64,000 nucleotides of DNA. It comes from Polynucleobacter sp. JS-JIR-5-A7. Lineage in GTDB: Bacteria > Pseudomonadota > Gammaproteobacteria > Burkholderiales > Burkholderiaceae. Below, in pieces: positions 33,116-41,847 of the stretch. The notes beneath the pieces are model-generated. The model was not told where the DNA came from and made no database searches. It worked only from the letters and a program-made list of their open reading frames with translations. The stretch covers positions 1,978,048 through 2,042,047 of the forward strand of contig NZ_CP061308.1 in assembly GCF_018687935.1 (NCBI RefSeq). The letters are read 5' to 3'. A program made the position numbers and the translations under genes. Within the stretch, counting starts at the first letter, position 1; each line of letters starts with the position of its first letter.

Positions 33116-33970
33116 TTACATCCAGTAAACGGCGATATAAAGACCAAGCCAAACAACGTCAACGAAGTGCCAATACCAAGCAGCACCCTCGAATGCAAAG
33201 TGATGCTTAGAAGTAAAGTCGCCACGAATCATACGACGCAAGACAATCGCCAACATAGTGCCACCAAGAAAGACGTGGAAACCGTGGAAGCCAGTCAACA
33301 TAAAGAAGGTGGATCCGTAGATGCCTGAAGTCAGCTTCAAGTTCAACTCATGATAGGCATGGTAGTACTCGTAAGCCTGAAAGCCCAAGAAGATGAAGCC
33401 CAGACCAACTGTAGCAGCCAGAGCAATGATGGCTTTCTTCATGTGGTTTTCAACCAGAGCATGATGCGAGATAGTAATTGTGACGCCAGAGCTCAACAGT
33501 AAAAAAGTGTTGAGGGTAGGAATAGGCCAAGGACCCATCGTCGTGAATTTCTCAACCAAACCAGCAGGGCCATCATTAGGCCAAACTGCTTGGAAATTAG
33601 GCCAAATCAATTTACTTTCAACATCGCCCATCCAAGGCATTGCAATATTCCGCGCATAAAAAAGAGCGGAGAAGAATGCAGCAAAGAACATAATTTCAGA
33701 GAAGATGAACCATGCCATCGACCAGCGATATGAGATATCTACATTGACACCATTCTTGCCAGAATTCGATTCGGCGATCGTATCGCCAAACCAGTTGTAG
33801 AGCACAAATAAAATCCATGCCACGCCAACTAAACTCATAGCGCCACCCCAAGAGGTGTGATTGACCCAACCGGTCATACCATAGCCAAAGGCGATTAAAC
33901 CAATAGCAGCCATGGCTGGATGTCTAGATAGTCCAGGGACGAAATAGTGTGGGGTTGAATTGGATGACAT
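33116..33970 (-). CDS. ctaE: Cytochrome c oxidase subunit III
   Basis: A 284-residue protein with seven predicted transmembrane helices. Start ATG 33970 (MSSNSTPHYFVPGLSRHP) was chosen because AGAGAATAAG precedes it and the N-terminus matches the family. Conserved stretches are SEIMFFAAFFSALFYARN, LLSSGVTITISHHAL, FMLTGFHGFHVFLG, and HFAFEGAAWYWHFVDVVWL. It closes the ctaC-ctaD-ctaG-orf-ctaE group. Confidence 0.97.
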   Translation of the reverse strand: MSSNSTPHYFVPGLSRHPAMAAIGLIAFGYGMTGWVNHTSWGGAMSLVGVAWILFVLYNWFGDTIAESNSGKNGVNVDISYRWSMAWFIFSEIMFFAAFFSALFYARNIAMPWMGDVESKLIWPNFQAVWPNDGPAGLVEKFTTMGPWPIPTLNTFLLLSSGVTITISHHALVENHMKKAIIALAATVGLGFIFLGFQAYEYYHAYHELNLKLTSGIYGSTFFMLTGFHGFHVFLGGTMLAIVLRRMIRGDFTSKHHFAFEGAAWYWHFVDVVWLGLYIAVYWM

Positions 33971-33998
33971 CTTATTCTCTCTATCAATCAAAAAATAA

Positions 33999-34193
33999 TC
34001 ATTGGGACACAACTGCTTTCACTATCAAGAGCAGGATAGCCATAAAAATCAAGGCTCCAACAACACCCGCAATAATAATGTGTAAAAAACTTAATGACGC
34101 TACATCTTCCTGCAAACCTGATTTCTTACGCACTCCTAAAAAACCCCACATCACGGCTTTCATAGACTGCGTAAAACTACTTTTTTTCTTCAC
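33999..34193 (-). CDS. Small membrane protein, DUF2970 family
   Basis: A 64-residue protein: a basic N-terminal segment with the motif KAVMWGFLGVRKKSG and one C-terminal transmembrane helix (about residues 39-61). This matches the DUF2970 family found between ctaG and ctaE in betaproteobacteria. Function is unknown, with a link to oxidase assembly inferred from position only. The start overlaps the ctaG stop by four bases. Confidence 0.85.
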   Translation of the reverse strand: MKKKSSFTQSMKAVMWGFLGVRKKSGLQEDVASLSFLHIIIAGVVGALIFMAILLLIVKAVVSQ

Positions 34194-34774
34194 GAAACTA
34201 CCTTTGATTTTGGCGCTGGTGGAGTACCACCTAAACCTAGCTCAAAGAAGGTATACGACAAGGTGATCGTTTTCACATCATCTGGCAAGCCTGAATCAAT
34301 TACAAACACTACTGGCATCTTCTTAGTTTCATTGGCTGCCAAAGTCTGCTCTTGAAAACAAAAACACTCTAATTTAGTAAAAAACTCAGTGGCACTTTTT
34401 GGCGCATAACTGGGGATTGCTTGAGCGCGCACGGAGCGACCAAGATTATTGGTAACTTCGTAAACAATCTCTGTCATTTCACCAGGATGTACTTCTAGAA
34501 AATTCTTTACTGGCTTAAATGTAAATGGTCCGCGGCTATTAGAGTCAAATTCAATTGTGACGGTACGGGCATAGTTCACTTGCGTATTGCCCACCTTGTT
34601 AGGACTAAATGCCCTAACGCCATAATCATTTTTACTCGTGACAACATTAATGCCAGTAACTTCACACAATGCCTTATACATTGGCACCAACGCATACCCA
34701 AAGCCGAACATCATTACTGAAGCAATGAGTAGCTTCAGTAAGATTTGGCGGTTAGCAGATTGAGTAACTATCAT
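34190..34774 (-). CDS. ctaG: Cytochrome c oxidase assembly protein CtaG (Cox11)
   Basis: A 194-residue bitopic protein with an N-terminal transmembrane helix followed by the Cox11 periplasmic beta domain. The copper-binding motif KLECFCFQEQTL (C-x-C) is present, as are YALVPMYKALCEVTGIN and PVVFVIDSGLPDDVKTITLS. It inserts CuB into subunit I. It sits between the small assembly gene and DUF2970. Confidence 0.96.
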   Translation of the reverse strand: MIVTQSANRQILLKLLIASVMMFGFGYALVPMYKALCEVTGINVVTSKNDYGVRAFSPNKVGNTQVNYARTVTIEFDSNSRGPFTFKPVKNFLEVHPGEMTEIVYEVTNNLGRSVRAQAIPSYAPKSATEFFTKLECFCFQEQTLAANETKKMPVVFVIDSGLPDDVKTITLSYTFFELGLGGTPPAPKSKVVS

Positions 34775-34789
34775 GTTGGCAAAGTGGGA

Positions 34790-34921
34790 TTAACCCAAAA
34801 AGCTCCACTTCATCACAATGCCAATAAAGAACACTGCAGCAATGCTCAAAAGAATAAGCCCTAAGCGACGATTATTCGCTGCTAGGGCTTGTTGAGAAGA
34901 CGTATTAAATTCCTGCTTCAC
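34790..34921 (-). CDS. Cytochrome oxidase small assembly protein (43 aa)
   Basis: A small gene starting at GTG 34921, giving 43 residues: MKQEFNTSSQQALAANNRRL followed by one transmembrane helix (about residues 20-37) and ending KWSFLG. The N-R-R-L-G start of the helix and its place between ctaD and ctaG match the small assembly protein annotated in many Burkholderiales cox operons. It overlaps the ctaD 3' end by 17 bases. The GTG start is the first in-frame start compatible with that pattern; a later start is hard to find. Confidence 0.82.
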   Translation of the reverse strand: MKQEFNTSSQQALAANNRRLGLILLSIAAVFFIGIVMKWSFLG

Positions 34922-36524
34922 GTAACTGCTCTGCACTAGGAGGTGTCTCAAAAGTGTGGTGTGGCGCTGGTGAAGCGATAGTCCACTCTAAACCCTTAGC
35001 ACCATCCCAAGGCTTGGCTGGAGCCTTCTCACCATAACCGCGATAAGCAGGCAATGCTACGAAGAACAAGAAATACACTTGCGCCAAACCAAAGCCGAGC
35101 GCTCCAATTGAGGCAATAGAATTAAAGTCAGCAAACTGAGTTGGGTAGTCTGCATAACGACGTGGCATACCTGCGAGACCCAAGAAATGCATAGGGAAGA
35201 AGGTAATGTTAAAGAAAATCATGGAAGCCCAGAAGTGGATCTTGCCGCGAGTTTCATTTGCCATATAGCCAGTCCACTTAGGGCACCAGTAGTAGAAGCC
35301 CGCAAACATCGCAAACAAGGAACCCGCTACCAAAACATAGTGGAAGTGCGCTACAACATAGTAAGTATCTTGCAGGCCAATATCAATCGGAGCCATTGCC
35401 AGGATCAAGCCAGTAAATCCGCCCATCGTAAATACGAAGATAAAGCCAATAGCCCACAGCATTGGAGTTTCAAAGGTCATCGACCCTTTCCACATAGTTG
35501 CGACCCAGTTAAAAATCTTCACGCCAGTTGGTACAGCAATCAACATCGTTGCATACATAAAGAACAGCTGGCCAGTGACCGGCATACCCGTTGCAAACAT
35601 ATGGTGGGCCCAAACGATGAATGACAAGATCGCAATAGACGATGTTGCATAAACCATGGAGCTGTAGCCAAACAAGGTTTTTCTGGAGAAAGCAGGAACA
35701 ATTTCACTGACGATTCCAAATGCTGGAAGAATCATGATGTAAACCTCTGGGTGACCAAAGAACCAGAAAATATGCTGGAACATGATTGGGTCACCGCCAC
35801 CAACAGCAGAGAAGAATGAAGTGCCGAAGTGACGATCAGTCAAAACCATCGTAATAGCACCAGCCAAAACAGGCATCACCGCGATCAACAAGTAAGCAGT
35901 AATCAACCAAGTCCAACAGAACATTGGCATCTTCATCAAAGTCAAACCAGGAGCGCGCATATTCAAAATGGTGACGATGATGTTGATCGATCCCATGATG
36001 GAAGAAGCACCCAACAAGTGGAGTGAGAAAATTGCCATATCCATGCCAGGACCCATTTGTGAGGTCAAAGGTGCATAGATAGTCCAGCCGCCAGCAGGCG
36101 CGCCACCAGGAACTAGGAATGAGCTCAACAACAAGGTTGCGGCGACTGGCAGAATCCAGAAGCTAAAGTTGTTCATCCGCGCAAATGCCATATCCGATGC
36201 GCCAATTTGCAATGGCACCATCCAGTTAGCAAAGCCAACAAAGGCTGGCATGATCGCACCGAACACCATAACCAATCCGTGCATCGTAGTTAATTGATTA
36301 AAGAACTCTGGACGGAAGAATTGCAAACCAGGCTGGAACAATTCCAAACGAATTCCTAAAGCCATCAGGCCGCCAGCTAATAAGCTAACAAACGAGAAGA
36401 TTAGGTACATCGTGCCGATGTCTTTATGGTTGGTTGCGAACAACCAACGGCGCCAACCATGTGGCGTGTGATCATCGTGCGCATGATCGTGTGCGTGATC
36501 GTGGGTAGTAGAGACTGTGCTCAT
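34905..36524 (-). CDS. ctaD: Cytochrome c oxidase subunit I (aa3 type)
   Basis: A 539-residue, 12-helix catalytic subunit. Heme and CuB ligands are visible in TMHGLVMVFGAIMPAF, FGHPEVYIMILPAFG (including the cross-linked Tyr in HPEVY), WAHHMFATG and VVAHFHYVLVAGS. The K- and D-channel context places it in the A family of heme-copper oxidases. The N-terminus is unusually histidine-rich, seven His within residues 8-22. It follows ctaC by 42 bases and overlaps the small assembly gene. Confidence 0.98.
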   Translation of the reverse strand: MSTVSTTHDHAHDHAHDDHTPHGWRRWLFATNHKDIGTMYLIFSFVSLLAGGLMALGIRLELFQPGLQFFRPEFFNQLTTMHGLVMVFGAIMPAFVGFANWMVPLQIGASDMAFARMNNFSFWILPVAATLLLSSFLVPGGAPAGGWTIYAPLTSQMGPGMDMAIFSLHLLGASSIMGSINIIVTILNMRAPGLTLMKMPMFCWTWLITAYLLIAVMPVLAGAITMVLTDRHFGTSFFSAVGGGDPIMFQHIFWFFGHPEVYIMILPAFGIVSEIVPAFSRKTLFGYSSMVYATSSIAILSFIVWAHHMFATGMPVTGQLFFMYATMLIAVPTGVKIFNWVATMWKGSMTFETPMLWAIGFIFVFTMGGFTGLILAMAPIDIGLQDTYYVVAHFHYVLVAGSLFAMFAGFYYWCPKWTGYMANETRGKIHFWASMIFFNITFFPMHFLGLAGMPRRYADYPTQFADFNSIASIGALGFGLAQVYFLFFVALPAYRGYGEKAPAKPWDGAKGLEWTIASPAPHHTFETPPSAEQLREAGI

Positions 36525-36566
36525 GAATTACTCCGGTTTCGTTTTATCTATATTAGTTAATCTGAA

Positions 36567-37724
36567 TTACTTGCCGCCGCGTGCAGTAATAATTTCCTGG
36601 GTCTGAATGACTTCACCGGTCTTATTGCTCCACGAGTTACGGGTATAGGTCATGACTGCAGCGATATCACCATCAGAAATCACGCCAGCCCATTTCGGCA
36701 TCGCGCCCTTTCCATTGATCAGGATATTGAATTGGCCAGCTTTTGGACCCAGGACCATCTTGCTGCCATCCAAAGCTGGGAATGCGCCTGCGCCTTTGCC
36801 ATTTGGCTGGTGGCATGCTGCACAGTTCGCTGCATACACTTTGGCACCGCGTTCTTTTTGCTCATCCAAGGTGTAAACCTTGGAAGGATCTTCGCCTCCA
36901 GCGCCCATCTCTTTCTTTTTCTGCGCAACCCAAGCCGTGTAATCCTCTTCTGAAACTACTCTCACAACGATTGGCATGAAAGCGTGCTCTGCACCGCAAA
37001 GCTCAGAACACTGACCACGGAATGTGCCGATGGTTTCGGCTTTAAACCAAGTGTCGCGAACAAATCCTGGGATGGCATCTTGCTTTACGCCAAACGCTGG
37101 AATAGTCCATGCGTGAATCACATCGTTCGCTGTAGTAATCAAACGAATCTTCTTGCCAACAGGCACAACCATTTCGTTGTCTACTTCCATCAAATAGGTA
37201 TTTGATTTTGGTGCGAGATTATTAATTGCTTCACGTGAGGTAGCTAAGGTAGATACGAAGCTAATGCCTTCACCTTCACCTTTGATGTAGTCGTAACCCC
37301 ACTTCCACTGATAACCAGTAGTCTTAATCGTGATGTCAGAGTTTGTAGTGTCTTTCATTGCAACAACTGTTTTAGTTGCTGGTAATGCCATACCGATCAC
37401 GATGAGCAAGGGAATGACTGTCCAAATAATTTCAACAGTTGTGCTTTCGTGGAATGATGCTGACTTATGCCCCAATGATTTGCGATGCTTCAAAATCGAA
37501 TAAAACATGACGCCAAATACGCCAACAAAAATGAGCGCGCAGATCACCAACATCATCCAATGCAACCAATGGATTTCTTGCATGATTTTAGTTGCTGGGG
37601 CAGCGAAGTTCAGCTGGTTTACAGCTGGGCCACCTGGCATATTTTCAGCAGCGTATGCAAAAGCAGTGCCGAAGGCTGCTGCAAGATAGAGCGAAGCCCT
37701 AGTGACTTTTCCAAATAAATTCAT
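36567..37724 (-). CDS. ctaC: Cytochrome c oxidase subunit II with fused cytochrome c domain
   Basis: A 385-residue exported subunit. Start ATG 37724 (MNLFGKVTRASLYLAA) has AGAGAATAAG before it and a signal peptide ending near AYAA. Two transmembrane helices precede the cupredoxin domain with the CuA ligands CSELCGAEHAFM. A C-terminal class I cytochrome c domain (CAACHQPNGKGAGAF, with the axial Met region in KGAMPKWAG) is fused, as in caa3-like oxidases of betaproteobacteria. It is the first gene of the oxidase operon. Confidence 0.97.
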   Translation of the reverse strand: MNLFGKVTRASLYLAAAFGTAFAYAAENMPGGPAVNQLNFAAPATKIMQEIHWLHWMMLVICALIFVGVFGVMFYSILKHRKSLGHKSASFHESTTVEIIWTVIPLLIVIGMALPATKTVVAMKDTTNSDITIKTTGYQWKWGYDYIKGEGEGISFVSTLATSREAINNLAPKSNTYLMEVDNEMVVPVGKKIRLITTANDVIHAWTIPAFGVKQDAIPGFVRDTWFKAETIGTFRGQCSELCGAEHAFMPIVVRVVSEEDYTAWVAQKKKEMGAGGEDPSKVYTLDEQKERGAKVYAANCAACHQPNGKGAGAFPALDGSKMVLGPKAGQFNILINGKGAMPKWAGVISDGDIAAVMTYTRNSWSNKTGEVIQTQEIITARGGK

Positions 37725-37813
37725 CTTATTCTCTATTGATTGTCGTGAGCACTGCAGCAAAATGCACCACAGAATGCTCAAAATGCGGTCTAAAGCCAAT
37801 ACATCAGCCAATG

Positions 37814-37819
37814 ATTATA
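37814..37819 (-). promoter_or_regulatory. Candidate -10 element of the cox operon promoter
   Basis: On the minus strand TATAAT lies 89 bases upstream of the ctaC ATG. A poor -35 (TTGTTC) lies at 17-base spacing. The 192-base region 37725-37916 holds no gene that I can support, and this is its clearest signal. Confidence 0.45.
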
Positions 37820-37916
37820 GGGTTAATTAAGTTCAAGAACAAACAAGGGCAACCCAGCTCTACTCAATCTTGATCTAGGTTTAAATGATAGTAAACACTT
37901 ACACTTAAGCAGGATA

Positions 37917-38705
37917 TTACCTAGTCTTGCGTCCAATTTGATTTACATCAATATAGGCAACGCTATCCTCCGCCTTTGCAAGGTGCTTGCCAAGGGCCCA
38001 GGCATGTCCATAAACCACCTCTAAGGTGAGTTTTTGAGGTAAATCTGCAATTTCATACTCTGTATTCGCGGTTGGATTGCCCAATTTCAGTGCCTGCACA
38101 TCGGCCATTAAAAGTGCTGGCTTTTCATAATCAAGAGTCAGGAGCTCCATGTCCATTACGGGATCTGAAAAACGCTCTGCCATCAGAGCATCTCCCATAT
38201 CGTGCATATCCCAAGGGCTTAATAAATTTTTAAACTGAAAAGATGGGGCTTGTAGAGGGCGCAACTCCTTCCCAGTGTCGGGACCCAGATAGCTAAATGC
38301 AATGAGGCCGCCCTCACGCAATACGCGCCAACACTCCTGCAAAAAATATTTGGGATCGGTAAGATCTTGTAATAAAAGATCACTAAATACCAAATCAACA
38401 GAATGGTCAGGAAGATCAAATTTTCCTGTGTTGAGATAGTCTGCCATGGAGTTAGTTCTGCTGGTACGCAAACATGATCGCCAATTAGCAAAAACCTTAG
38501 TGCGCCACAACTGAAAACTAGATAGGCCCTCTTCAGTAATGCTATGAATACGGGCTTTGGGAAAACGTTTTACAAAAGAAGAAAAGTGTTTTCCAGAAAA
38601 ATCAGGGATGACTAAAACATCTTTGGCATCTAATTTGACGATATCAAGCTTTTGCAACATGCGGTCTGCAATTTCGTCTTGTAACCATCTGATTGGCTGG
38701 GTCAT
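37917..38705 (-). CDS. Class I SAM-dependent methyltransferase, BioC-like
   Basis: A 262-residue protein starting MTQPIRWLQDEIADRMLQKL (ATG 38705). SAM motif I is degenerate (VLVIPDFSGKHFSSF rather than a glycine-rich loop), while later motifs DLVFSDLLLQDL and WRVLREGGLIAFSYLGPDT are typical of BioC-type methyltransferases. BioC methylates malonyl-ACP to start biotin synthesis; the weak motif I makes that function uncertain here. It is divergent from comF, as in Burkholderia. An in-frame ATG at 38759 would overlap comF. Confidence 0.72.
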   Translation of the reverse strand: MTQPIRWLQDEIADRMLQKLDIVKLDAKDVLVIPDFSGKHFSSFVKRFPKARIHSITEEGLSSFQLWRTKVFANWRSCLRTSRTNSMADYLNTGKFDLPDHSVDLVFSDLLLQDLTDPKYFLQECWRVLREGGLIAFSYLGPDTGKELRPLQAPSFQFKNLLSPWDMHDMGDALMAERFSDPVMDMELLTLDYEKPALLMADVQALKLGNPTANTEYEIADLPQKLTLEVVYGHAWALGKHLAKAEDSVAYIDVNQIGRKTR

Positions 38706-38728
38706 TGGCTCAGTATACTCAGCGCCCC

Positions 38729-39472
38729 ATGCAATTTCTAGAGAAGCTTGTTTATTCAATCAGCGCACAAATAATGCCGACAGCTTGTATCGCCTGTCAG
38801 CAATTTCAAGCGCGATACATTTGCAATGCATGTCTTAATGTACTGGAGAGTAATAGCCTTATTCATTACGAGTGTTGTTATCAATGTGGTATTCCACTTC
38901 AACTTAAAGAACTTCCTGGGCAGCATTGCCTCCACTGCAAGCAGCATTCTCCGTGGTATGACGAAACCCATTGCCTTGATCGTTATAACGGTATTTTGCA
39001 AGATGCTTTGCACCAACTCAAATATCAGAAACAAATTGCATTTGCGCATGGGCTAGCTAAAGCGTGGAATCAAATTCAATCTACTCGATTGGAGCAATAT
39101 TCTGCAGACTACCTGCTTCCCGTTCCCTTGAGTAGAAAAAAATTACTCGCCAGAGGATTTAATCAAAGCTGGGAGATTGCAAGAAGAATTTGTTCCAACA
39201 AGGACATACAAAAGTTGCCGCATGCCTTAAAACGTCATCATCATATAAGCCATCAAGCGGGCAACGCTTTGCATGCGAGGCATGATGCTATTCATGAGAT
39301 GTTTTATATTGATACTCAATATGTGGATCGCTTGACTGATAAGACGGTCATTGTCTTTGATGATGTCATGACCAGTGGCGCGACACTGAACGAAATTGCG
39401 CGTATTCTCAAAGATATTGGAGTATTACGCGTGATTAACTGGGTATTACTGAGAACCACCAGACTGACTTGA
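38729..39472 (+). CDS. comF: ComF family phosphoribosyltransferase-like protein
   Basis: A 247-residue protein with an N-terminal zinc ribbon (CIACQQFQARYICNAC and CYQCGIPLQ...HCLHC) and a C-terminal PRTase fold with the PRPP loop VIVFDDVMTSGATLNE. ComF proteins take part in DNA uptake for transformation. Start ATG 38729 (MQFLEKLVYSISAQ) gives the usual short helix before the zinc ribbon; 38693 and 38774 are alternatives. Proteins of this family are often annotated as amidophosphoribosyltransferase-like. Confidence 0.9.
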   Translation: MQFLEKLVYSISAQIMPTACIACQQFQARYICNACLNVLESNSLIHYECCYQCGIPLQLKELPGQHCLHCKQHSPWYDETHCLDRYNGILQDALHQLKYQKQIAFAHGLAKAWNQIQSTRLEQYSADYLLPVPLSRKKLLARGFNQSWEIARRICSNKDIQKLPHALKRHHHISHQAGNALHARHDAIHEMFYIDTQYVDRLTDKTVIVFDDVMTSGATLNEIARILKDIGVLRVINWVLLRTTRLT

Positions 39473-39501
39473 TCATTTGCTAAATGAATTGAAAATGCAG
39501 C

Positions 39502-39972
39502 ATGTTTAATATTGTTTTATTCGAACCTGAAATTCCGCCCAACACGGGGAACATCATTCGCCTCTGTGCTAATACGGGAGCCAAACTGCATCTGATTGAG
39601 CCCTTAGGCTTTCCAATGGAAGATGCTAAATTGCGTCGGGCAGGCTTGGACTACCACGAGTTTGCGAGTATTCAAGTACATACCAATTGGGCGCAGTTTT
39701 TAAAAAATGAACAGCCTGATCCTCAACATCTTTTTGCTTTAACTACCAAAGGCGGCAGAAAGTTTCATGATGGTCAGTACGTTGCCAGCGATTACTTCGT
39801 CTTTGGCTCTGAGACCAAGGGCATTACCGATGAGGTGCGCAACTCCATTCCCACAGCAAATCAAATGCGTCTAGCAATGCAAGATAGCAGTCGCAGCCTG
39901 AACTTATCCAATACGGTAGCTATCGTGGTCTACGAAGCTTGGCGCCAGAATGGCCTTGCCGGCGGTAAGTAA
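39502..39972 (+). CDS. trmL: tRNA (cytidine(34)-2'-O)-methyltransferase
   Basis: A 156-residue SPOUT methyltransferase. The N-terminal motif PEIPPNTGNIIRLCANTGA and the trefoil-knot motifs FGSETKGI and SLNLSNTVAIVVYEAWRQ are those of TrmL. It modifies the wobble base of tRNA-Leu. It is convergent with gpsA, with a 13-base gap. Confidence 0.96.
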   Translation: MFNIVLFEPEIPPNTGNIIRLCANTGAKLHLIEPLGFPMEDAKLRRAGLDYHEFASIQVHTNWAQFLKNEQPDPQHLFALTTKGGRKFHDGQYVASDYFVFGSETKGITDEVRNSIPTANQMRLAMQDSSRSLNLSNTVAIVVYEAWRQNGLAGGK

Positions 39973-39985
39973 AGCTACAGGTAAC

Positions 39986-41011
39986 TTAGGATTCAATTTT
40001 GGGGTCGCGACCCATCAGTTTTTTTAACGCTTCTTTGGGAGCGAGCTTACCAGAAAGCACTTCACCCATCATCGCTGTAATTGGCATCTCTACATTTAAA
40101 CGTTTTGCAAGATCACTTACCGCGGCTGCACATAAAACGCCCTCTGCAACATGACCTAAGCTTGCCAAGATCTGTTCTAGGGACTTACCTGAGGCCAACT
40201 CAAGACCTACACGGCGATTACGAGAAAGATCCCCCGTCGCAGTCAAAATCAGATCGCCAACGCCTGTTAAGCCCATACAGGTTTCAGATTTGCCACCGGC
40301 AGCTTTTACCAAGCGCATCATCTCTGCCAAGCCACGAGTGAGTACTGCCGCACGCGCATTCAAACCTAGATTTAAGCCATCGCCAATACCTGCAGCAATC
40401 GCCAATACATTCTTCACTGCGCCACCTAATTCAACGCCAATCAAATCATCACTTGAATACACCCGCATATTGCCGTGATGAAAAGCGGTCTGAACAATTT
40501 CACACAGTTGGGTTGAAGCACTTGCAATCGTTAATGCGCAAGGCATACCGGCGCCAACTTCGTGCGCAAAGCTCGGTCCAGATAGAGCGCCATAAGTATG
40601 TTTAAAGCCATGGCTGTATAACTTGTCTTCACGTTCAACCACCTGGTGTGGCAACAACGCTGTGGATGGCTCTAAGCCCTTGCACAACCAAACAATATTG
40701 AGCGGGTGCTGGGCAACTTTGAGAACATGAGCAATGGTTTCTGAGAGCCCAGACATTGGAGTTGCAATCACTAAAAGATCTTCAGGCCCAAGTCGTTTGA
40801 TAGCAGCTGCAAAATCACTTTCCAGGAGCAAATCTTTTGGCAACGAAATGCCTGGTAGATAAGATTGATTTTCGCCACTTTGTGCGATTGCCTGCAGTTG
40901 TTTTTCACTGCGAGACCACAAGCACACATCTTCCGCCCGAAGCTGACGCGCCGCCTGAGAGGCCATTGCAGTGCCCCAAGCACCAGCACCGAGCAGCGTC
41001 ACTTTCATCAT
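39986..41011 (-). CDS. gpsA: Glycerol-3-phosphate dehydrogenase (NAD(P)+)
   Basis: A 341-residue enzyme making sn-glycerol 3-phosphate for phospholipids. The Rossmann loop is VTLLGAGAWGTAMA, the GpsA motifs WLCKGLEPST and ALSGPSFAHEVGAGMP follow, the catalytic Lys is in ELGGAVKNVLAIAAGI, and the substrate region is CMGLTGVGDLILTATGDLSRNRRVG. Two adjacent ATGs (41011, 41008) follow AGGT; either could start the protein. It is downstream of secB. Confidence 0.97.
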   Translation of the reverse strand: MMKVTLLGAGAWGTAMASQAARQLRAEDVCLWSRSEKQLQAIAQSGENQSYLPGISLPKDLLLESDFAAAIKRLGPEDLLVIATPMSGLSETIAHVLKVAQHPLNIVWLCKGLEPSTALLPHQVVEREDKLYSHGFKHTYGALSGPSFAHEVGAGMPCALTIASASTQLCEIVQTAFHHGNMRVYSSDDLIGVELGGAVKNVLAIAAGIGDGLNLGLNARAAVLTRGLAEMMRLVKAAGGKSETCMGLTGVGDLILTATGDLSRNRRVGLELASGKSLEQILASLGHVAEGVLCAAAVSDLAKRLNVEMPITAMMGEVLSGKLAPKEALKKLMGRDPKIES

Positions 41012-41031
41012 CTGTGACCTAGCTGTTGTGC

Positions 41032-41559
41032 TCAATTCGGAAGAATAATTTTACTTTCATCTGCACTGTCACCCGCATTGCCGCCAGCTGCTTGCTGTGC
41101 TTGCATTAATCTGTGCTCGTACATGCCATGAAAATTAATTTCATTTAGATGAATGGGCTGGAAGCCCGCACGGCTAATAACATCAGCCATATTCGAGCGC
41201 AAGTATGGATACAAAATCGTAGGGCAAGTGATGCCCAACATGGGATCCACTTGCTCAGCAGGAATGTTGTTGAATTCGAAAATACCAGCTTGATTACCCT
41301 CAACTAAGAAGAGCACCTTGCCTTGAACACGTGCAGTTATGGTGGAGCTTAATGCAACCTCAAAGAGTTCATCACTCATGCGTTTAACAGCAACGTCGAC
41401 CTCAACTTGCACCTGTGGTTCAGCAATCACTAGGAAGATTTCAGGCGCATTCGGTTGCTCTAAAGATAAATCCTTCAGGTAAATTCGCTGAATGCGAAAT
41501 GAAGGATCATTGGATTCAGCTCCTGCTGCATTGGGAGTAGAAGATTGTTCAGTCATCAC
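41032..41559 (-). CDS. secB: Protein-export chaperone SecB
   Basis: A 175-residue SecB: FRIQRIYLKDLSLEQPNAPEIF (split: the IQRIYLKDLSLE strand is diagnostic), the core VEVDVAVKRMSDELFEVALS, CPTILYPYLRSNMADVISRAGF, and a C-terminal tail rich in Ala/Gly/Asp. It keeps preproteins unfolded and hands them to SecA. It is flanked by grxC upstream and gpsA downstream, a conserved order. Confidence 0.97.
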   Translation of the reverse strand: MMTEQSSTPNAAGAESNDPSFRIQRIYLKDLSLEQPNAPEIFLVIAEPQVQVEVDVAVKRMSDELFEVALSSTITARVQGKVLFLVEGNQAGIFEFNNIPAEQVDPMLGITCPTILYPYLRSNMADVISRAGFQPIHLNEINFHGMYEHRLMQAQQAAGGNAGDSADESKIILPN

Positions 41560-41584
41560 AAACTTTCTTTATGTTGTTAATCTA

Positions 41585-41839
41585 TCAAGCCAATAAAGGA
41601 TCGAGCTTGCCAGCGCGATCCAAAGCAACTAAATCGTCATAGCCACCAACATGAGTCTCGCCAATATAGATTTGCGGAACAGTGCGACGACTGGTACGAG
41701 TCATCATGATTTCACGCTGTGTGGGATCGCGATCAATCAAAATCTTTTCTAAGTTAATGACGCCTTTTTTAAGCAACAGTTTTTCTGCCATAACGCAGTA
41801 TGGGCAAACCGTAGTGCTGTACATCGTTACTTGCGGCAT
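41585..41839 (-). CDS. grxC: Glutaredoxin 3
   Basis: An 84-residue glutaredoxin with active site CPYC (residues 12-15), the cis-Pro motif RTVPQIYIGETHVGGYDDL and the glutathione-binding GGYDDL turn. It reduces disulfides and glutathione adducts in the cytosol. It lies eight bases downstream of the rhodanese gene and before secB. Confidence 0.97.
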   Translation of the reverse strand: MPQVTMYSTTVCPYCVMAEKLLLKKGVINLEKILIDRDPTQREIMMTRTSRRTVPQIYIGETHVGGYDDLVALDRAGKLDPLLA

Positions 41840-41847
41840 AGAGTCCC

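Noticed and set aside
35187..35624. 145-codon open frame on the plus strand opposite ctaD
   Set aside because: It lies wholly inside the conserved subunit I gene, and its low-complexity His/Gln/Asn content is what the complementary strand of that gene would give.
36652..36979. Several overlapping open frames opposite ctaC
   Set aside because: They mirror the cytochrome c domain of ctaC and have no ribosome-binding site or recognisable domain.
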